This document shows positions 6,476 to 9,324 of a DNA stretch of 9,324 nt, piece by piece. The stretch lies in assembly GCA_022710245.1 (NCBI GenBank), contig JAKLHH010000218.1, positions 1 to 9,324 on the forward strand, read 5' to 3'. The notes below the pieces were generated by a model. It worked only from the letters and a program-made list of their open reading frames with translations, searched no databases and was not told the origin of the DNA. The number at the start of each line of letters is the position of its first letter. Positions within the stretch are counted from its first letter, which is position 1. Origin of the DNA: Myxococcota bacterium. Its GTDB lineage: Bacteria; Myxococcota; Polyangia; GCA-2747355; JAKLHH01. Made by a program: the position numbers and the translations under genes.

Positions 6476-6509
6476 CACCCCTGTCAGGGGTGGCGAAGAC
6501 TCGACACCC
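6476..6509. repeat. Overlapping inverted repeats (alternative hairpins) in the leader of the barrel gene
   Basis: CACCCCTG-T-CAGGGGTG (6476-6492) is a perfect 8-bp inverted repeat. Its right arm can pair instead with a second downstream arm: GGGTGGCG (6488-6495) against CGACACCC (6502-6509), seven of eight pairs, loop AAGACT. The two hairpins share 6488-6492 and cannot form together. The element lies about 80-110 bases upstream of the ATG at 6588. It could be an operator, an attenuator-like leader or a copy of a dispersed intergenic repeat. Confidence 0.5.
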
Positions 6510-6587
6510 TCGACGCGCAACCAGCGGACATCGCTCGCGGTCGGCGGTGGCCGCGTTCTTGCTCACGCCACGCGCGGAGGTGAGTCG

Positions 6588-7703
6588 ATGCGCGAGACGC
6601 GAGCCGTGATCCTGATCGCCCTGCTGCTGCCCGCGACGGCGCTTGGCGCCCCCGACGACGAGCCGCGAGCGCCGGCCCCGGCCGCCTCGCGCCCCGCGGC
6701 CCACCAGGTGATCCGGGTCGACGGGCGCGACATCACCGTCGACCTCGGGACCGAGGACGCGGGGGGCGTGCCGGCCACGCTCCGCGTCTACCGCGTGGAG
6801 ACGATCCGGCACCCGGCGACCGGCAGCGTGCAGCGGAGCCGCATCCTCCTCGGCCGGCTCGCGCGCCGCCACCCGGGCGACCGCTTCTCGATCATGCGCG
6901 CCACCGGCGCGCTGGCGACCGAGCTCCGCGTCGGAGACGTGGTCGAGCCCGAGCCGGCGACGCCGCCCGCCCGCCCCGCCGACGACCTCGGCGCGCCCGC
7001 TCCGCCGCCTCCCTCGCCGGTCTGGCAGCCCGCCGCGGCCACGGCGCCGACCCTCGTGCGGCGCGGCCCGGCGCGCCCCTGGCAGCACGACACGCCGCAC
7101 CGCCTCAGCGTCGGCGGCCGCTACGTCTCCTATGGCGGCGCGAACGATCAGTACGGCCAGGCCGAGGCCGACTACAGCTACACCCTGCGCATCCCCGTGC
7201 TGCGCGCGCTGCGCTTCGCCGGCGGAGCCATCGCGGGACGCAACCCGCTCGTCGACCCGCGCGCGACGGGGTCATCGTTCGAGGACGTGCGCTTCTACTA
7301 CGGGCTGGTCGAGGTGGAGCTGGAGCTCAACGACTGGCTCGGCCTCACCAACGCGGTGATCCTCGGCGTCAACAACAGCGGCGTCGGCGGCGGCTGGCTG
7401 GGCGGGCTGCGCATCGGCCACGTGGACGGCGTCAACCTGCGCGCCGGCGGGCTGCTGCGGAGCTTCGTCGGCCACCAGGCCTCGCTCGGCCTCGAGGTGC
7501 CGGTGGGGCGCCTGCTGAAGCTGACGCCGCGGGTGCTGGTGGAGAACCTGCTCCGCGGCAGCGACTGGGCCTTCCGCGCCGAGCTGCAGGCCGAGCTGCG
7601 GCTCGCTCGCGGCTTCGGGCTGCTCGGCACGATCGGCGGCGGCGCCCGCGACGTGCTGCACGGCGGCGTCAACGCCAGCCTCGGGCTGGCGACCTACTTC
7701 TGA
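6588..7703 (+). CDS. Outer-membrane beta-barrel protein with N-terminal FlgT-C-like domain
   Basis: The 371-aa product starts with a signal peptide (MRETRAVILIALLLPATALG, cleavage before APDD). GGAGGTGA upstream of the ATG fixes the start. After a Pro/Ala-rich spacer, residues about 39-120 read HQVIRVDGRDITVDLGTED, then LRVYRVETIRHPATGS and ILLGRLARRHPGDRFSIM, and end at LRVGDVV. This resembles the small beta domain at the C-terminus of FlgT-like envelope proteins. A Pro-rich linker (121-165) leads to residues 170-371, which show alternating amphipathic strands, many Gly turns and a final ATYF. A C-terminal Phe is the usual outer-membrane assembly signal. It is likely an outer-membrane protein with a periplasmic N-domain, of unknown function. 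It follows the esterase on the same strand after 239 bases and converges with the kinase gene. Confidence 0.82.
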   Translation: MRETRAVILIALLLPATALGAPDDEPRAPAPAASRPAAHQVIRVDGRDITVDLGTEDAGGVPATLRVYRVETIRHPATGSVQRSRILLGRLARRHPGDRFSIMRATGALATELRVGDVVEPEPATPPARPADDLGAPAPPPPSPVWQPAAATAPTLVRRGPARPWQHDTPHRLSVGGRYVSYGGANDQYGQAEADYSYTLRIPVLRALRFAGGAIAGRNPLVDPRATGSSFEDVRFYYGLVEVELELNDWLGLTNAVILGVNNSGVGGGWLGGLRIGHVDGVNLRAGGLLRSFVGHQASLGLEVPVGRLLKLTPRVLVENLLRGSDWAFRAELQAELRLARGFGLLGTIGGGARDVLHGGVNASLGLATYF

Positions 7704-9324
7704 ACCGTCGCCGGCGTCTGCGGGCTCGCGCTCTGCGCCTGGCCGGCCTCGATCGCCTGGCTGGCCTCGATCGCCCGCGCGATCGCCTCGAAGAGCTGCT
7801 CCGGCTCGAAGGGCTTGTGGACCAGGATGGTGCGCTCGTCGATGCCCCCCTCCGTCGAGAGCTGGTCGGCGGTGTAGCCCGAGATGAAGACGACCGGGAC
7901 ACGCGGCCGCTGCAGCAGGATGCGCTCCGCGAGCTCCCGCCCCGACATGCCGGGCATCAGGATGTCGGTGACCAGCACCTCGAACCTCGCCCCCTGCGAC
8001 ATCACCAGGGAGAGCGCCTCGCCGCCGTCGCGGGCCTCGAGCACCTGCGAGCCCCGCCCCTCGAGGAGGCGGCGGGTGAGCTGGCGCACCGCCGCGTCGT
8101 CCTCGACGAGCAGCACGGCCGGCGGGGGACGGCTCGCCGCCTCGCTCACCGAGCGTTCGCGCGCGCCGGCGCGGGCGGCTGGCGCCACCTCGGGCAGATA
8201 GATCGCGAAGGTGGTGCCGCGGCCGACCTCGGAGTCCACCGCGATCTCGCCGCCCGCCTGCTTGACGATGCCGTAGACCGTCGAGAGCCCGAGGCCCGTG
8301 CCCTGGCCGCGGGCCTTGGTGGTGAAGAACGGCTCGAAGAGGTGGGCGCGCACCTCCGGCGTGATGCCGCTCCCGGTGTCGGTGACCGACAGGCGCACGC
8401 AGCGGTCGCCCACCATCCCGGTGCCGGCGAGCGCGCGGGGGGCCCGCTCGCGGGCGACCCGCTCGGCGCGGATCCGCAGCTGTCCGCCGCCTGGCATGGC
8501 GTCGCGGGCGTTGATGGCGGCGTTCAGCAGCGCGCTTTCCAGCTGGTTGGCATCGCACAGGATCAGCCAGCGCCCGTCATGCAGGCCGAGGCCGAGGTCG
8601 ATGCCCGGCCCCAGCGTGCGGCGCAGCAGCTCCTCCATGTCCAGGATCAGCCGGTCCGGGTCCACCGGGCGCGGCTGCAGGGTCTGGCGGCGGGCGAAGG
8701 CCAGCATCCGGCTGGTCAGGTGGGCGGCGCGGTCCACGGCCTGGCGCGCGGCCGGCAGGAAGCGCGTGGCCTCCTGCGTCCGCCCCTGGGCGATGCGGCG
8801 CTCCATCATGTCGAGGCAGCCGCCGATGCCTTGCAGCATGTTGTTGAAATCATGCGCAACCCCGCCGGTGAGCTGGCCGATCGCCTCCATCTTCTGGGCC
8901 TGCCGCAGCCGTTCCTCGGCGCTGTTCAGCGCCTCCTCCGCCCGGCGCCGGGCGGTGACGTCGGTGATCACGCACACGATGCCGGTCTGGCCGTCGCGCC
9001 GCTCCAGCCGCGCGGAGACCAGCGCATCGATCACGCGTCCGTCGCGGCAGGTCAGCCGGCGGTCGAGGTCGCGCACCTCGCCGGCTTCCATCAGCCGGTC
9101 GCGGTCCGCCTCGCCGAGGGCGCGGGACCCCGGCACGTCCAGCATGTGCATCGGGCGGCCGACGATCTCGCCGCGGGGATAGCCGAACAGCTCCGACCAG
9201 CTGTCCGACACGTCGGTGATCACGCCGTCCGGGCTCGCGGTGAGCATCGGCACCGGCGATTGCTCGAAGCTGGCGCGGTAATGCGCCTGGCTCTCGCGCA
9301 GCGCCTCGTTGGCTTCGCGGAGCT
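7694..9324 (-). CDS. Hybrid sensor histidine kinase (PAS-HisKA-HATPase-REC), N-terminus beyond right edge
   Basis: 542 codons before the stop are visible, and the frame stays open to the window edge. From the edge: a helical linker (LREANEALRESQ), a PAS domain (YRASFEQSPVPMLTASPDG through the GIVCVITDVTARR segment), a HisKA domain with GGVAHDFNN, and a HATPase domain with N-box NAAINARDAM, G1 DTGSGI, F-box FEPFFTTK and G2 GQGTGLGL. The phospho-accepting His codon is at 8852-8854. A short Ala-rich linker precedes a receiver domain with LLVEDD, phospho-acceptor Asp (7964-7966) in VTDILMPG, then FISGYT and HKPF. All key residues are present, so the protein should autophosphorylate and pass phosphate to its own receiver. 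The input signal is unknown because more sensor sequence lies outside. An internal GTG (9253) or ATG (9247) would cut the PAS domain and is unlikely to be the start. Leucine codons and motif style change near 8400-8500. Confidence 0.93.
   Translation of the reverse strand, partial: LREANEALRESQAHYRASFEQSPVPMLTASPDGVITDVSDSWSELFGYPRGEIVGRPMHMLDVPGSRALGEADRDRLMEAGEVRDLDRRLTCRDGRVIDALVSARLERRDGQTGIVCVITDVTARRRAEEALNSAEERLRQAQKMEAIGQLTGGVAHDFNNMLQGIGGCLDMMERRIAQGRTQEATRFLPAARQAVDRAAHLTSRMLAFARRQTLQPRPVDPDRLILDMEELLRRTLGPGIDLGLGLHDGRWLILCDANQLESALLNAAINARDAMPGGGQLRIRAERVARERAPRALAGTGMVGDRCVRLSVTDTGSGITPEVRAHLFEPFFTTKARGQGTGLGLSTVYGIVKQAGGEIAVDSEVGRGTTFAIYLPEVAPAARAGARERSVSEAASRPPPAVLLVEDDAAVRQLTRRLLEGRGSQVLEARDGGEALSLVMSQGARFEVLVTDILMPGMSGRELAERILLQRPRVPVVFISGYTADQLSTEGGIDERTILVHKPFEPEQLFEAIARAIEASQAIEAGQAQSASPQTPATVQK
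7737..7772 (-). repeat. Tandem 18-bp repeat at the kinase C-terminus
   Basis: Two adjacent 18-bp units (7737-7754 and 7755-7772) differ at one base and encode the AIEAGQ/AIEASQ pair in the tail IARAIEASQAIEAGQAQ that follows the receiver domain. It is probably slippage-driven expansion of an Ala/Glu/Gln helical tail. Confidence 0.7.

Noticed and set aside
6191..6520. Minus-strand ORF with an internal peptide repeat (GQLSAVRGERRGRRA-like)
   Set aside because: The peptide repeat is only the reverse-strand reading of the duplicated esterase 3' end; there is no sign of a real gene.
7272..8558. A 428-codon minus-strand ORF overlapping the kinase and the barrel gene
   Set aside because: It is in a different frame from the kinase motifs, is Arg/Pro/Ala-rich and spans two genes with recognisable domains.
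8956..9224. A 16-base direct repeat (at about 8956 and 9209) within the kinase PAS region
   Set aside because: Both copies encode VITDV in two different parts of the PAS domain. Codon bias plus similar peptides explain the match; no longer repeat surrounds it.

Overview
The window is very GC-rich (almost every third codon position is G or C) and looks like chromosomal DNA of a Gram-negative deltaproteobacterial-type organism, most likely a Myxococcota (Polyangia-like) genome or metagenomic contig. Four points support this: exported TPR proteins, a Cys-rich insert of the DSDCGGAGTC type common in secreted myxobacterial proteins, an outer-membrane barrel ending in Phe, and a lipoprotein esterase. 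There are no rRNA, tRNA, CRISPR or transposase genes. The long overlapping ORFs on opposite strands are GC artefacts.

Left block (1-3739, minus strand, read right to left): a likely operon for exported proteins. It encodes a PhnD/SsuA-like periplasmic binding protein (2855-3739), then a large secreted TPR protein 13 bases later (259-2841), then, after a 77-base gap, the start of a small exported charged protein that runs off the left edge (<1-181). All three have N-terminal signal peptides and good ribosome binding sites. No ABC permease or ATPase is visible. The leader (3740-3872) holds a candidate promoter, a tandem 9-mer just upstream of it, and a 28-codon ORF with a CxxCH heme-type motif.

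Middle block (3873-6348): two divergent genes around a 169-base intergenic region. The minus-strand gene encodes a 332-aa protein resembling the lipocalin-like AttH/DUF7064 group. The plus-strand gene encodes a 435-aa lipoprotein esterase of the Fes/esterase-D alpha/beta-hydrolase type with an N-terminal starch-binding-like beta domain. The last 85 bases of the esterase gene, including the stop codon, are tandemly duplicated directly after it. The duplicate is decayed and noncoding.

Right block (6434-9324): a spacer with overlapping, mutually exclusive inverted repeats leads to a 371-aa outer-membrane protein that joins a FlgT-C-like domain to a beta-barrel. Convergent with it, and overlapping its stop by 10 bases, is a hybrid sensor histidine kinase (PAS-HisKA-HATPase-REC) whose N-terminus lies beyond the right edge. 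Motif style and leucine codon choice change inside the kinase near 8400-8500. This suggests domain-level recombination, horizontal transfer or a chimeric assembly.

No complete, clearly new system is evident. The most unusual items are the duplicated esterase 3' end, the alternative hairpins at 6476-6509, the mosaic kinase, and the orphan binding-protein/TPR operon with its CxxCH leader peptide.
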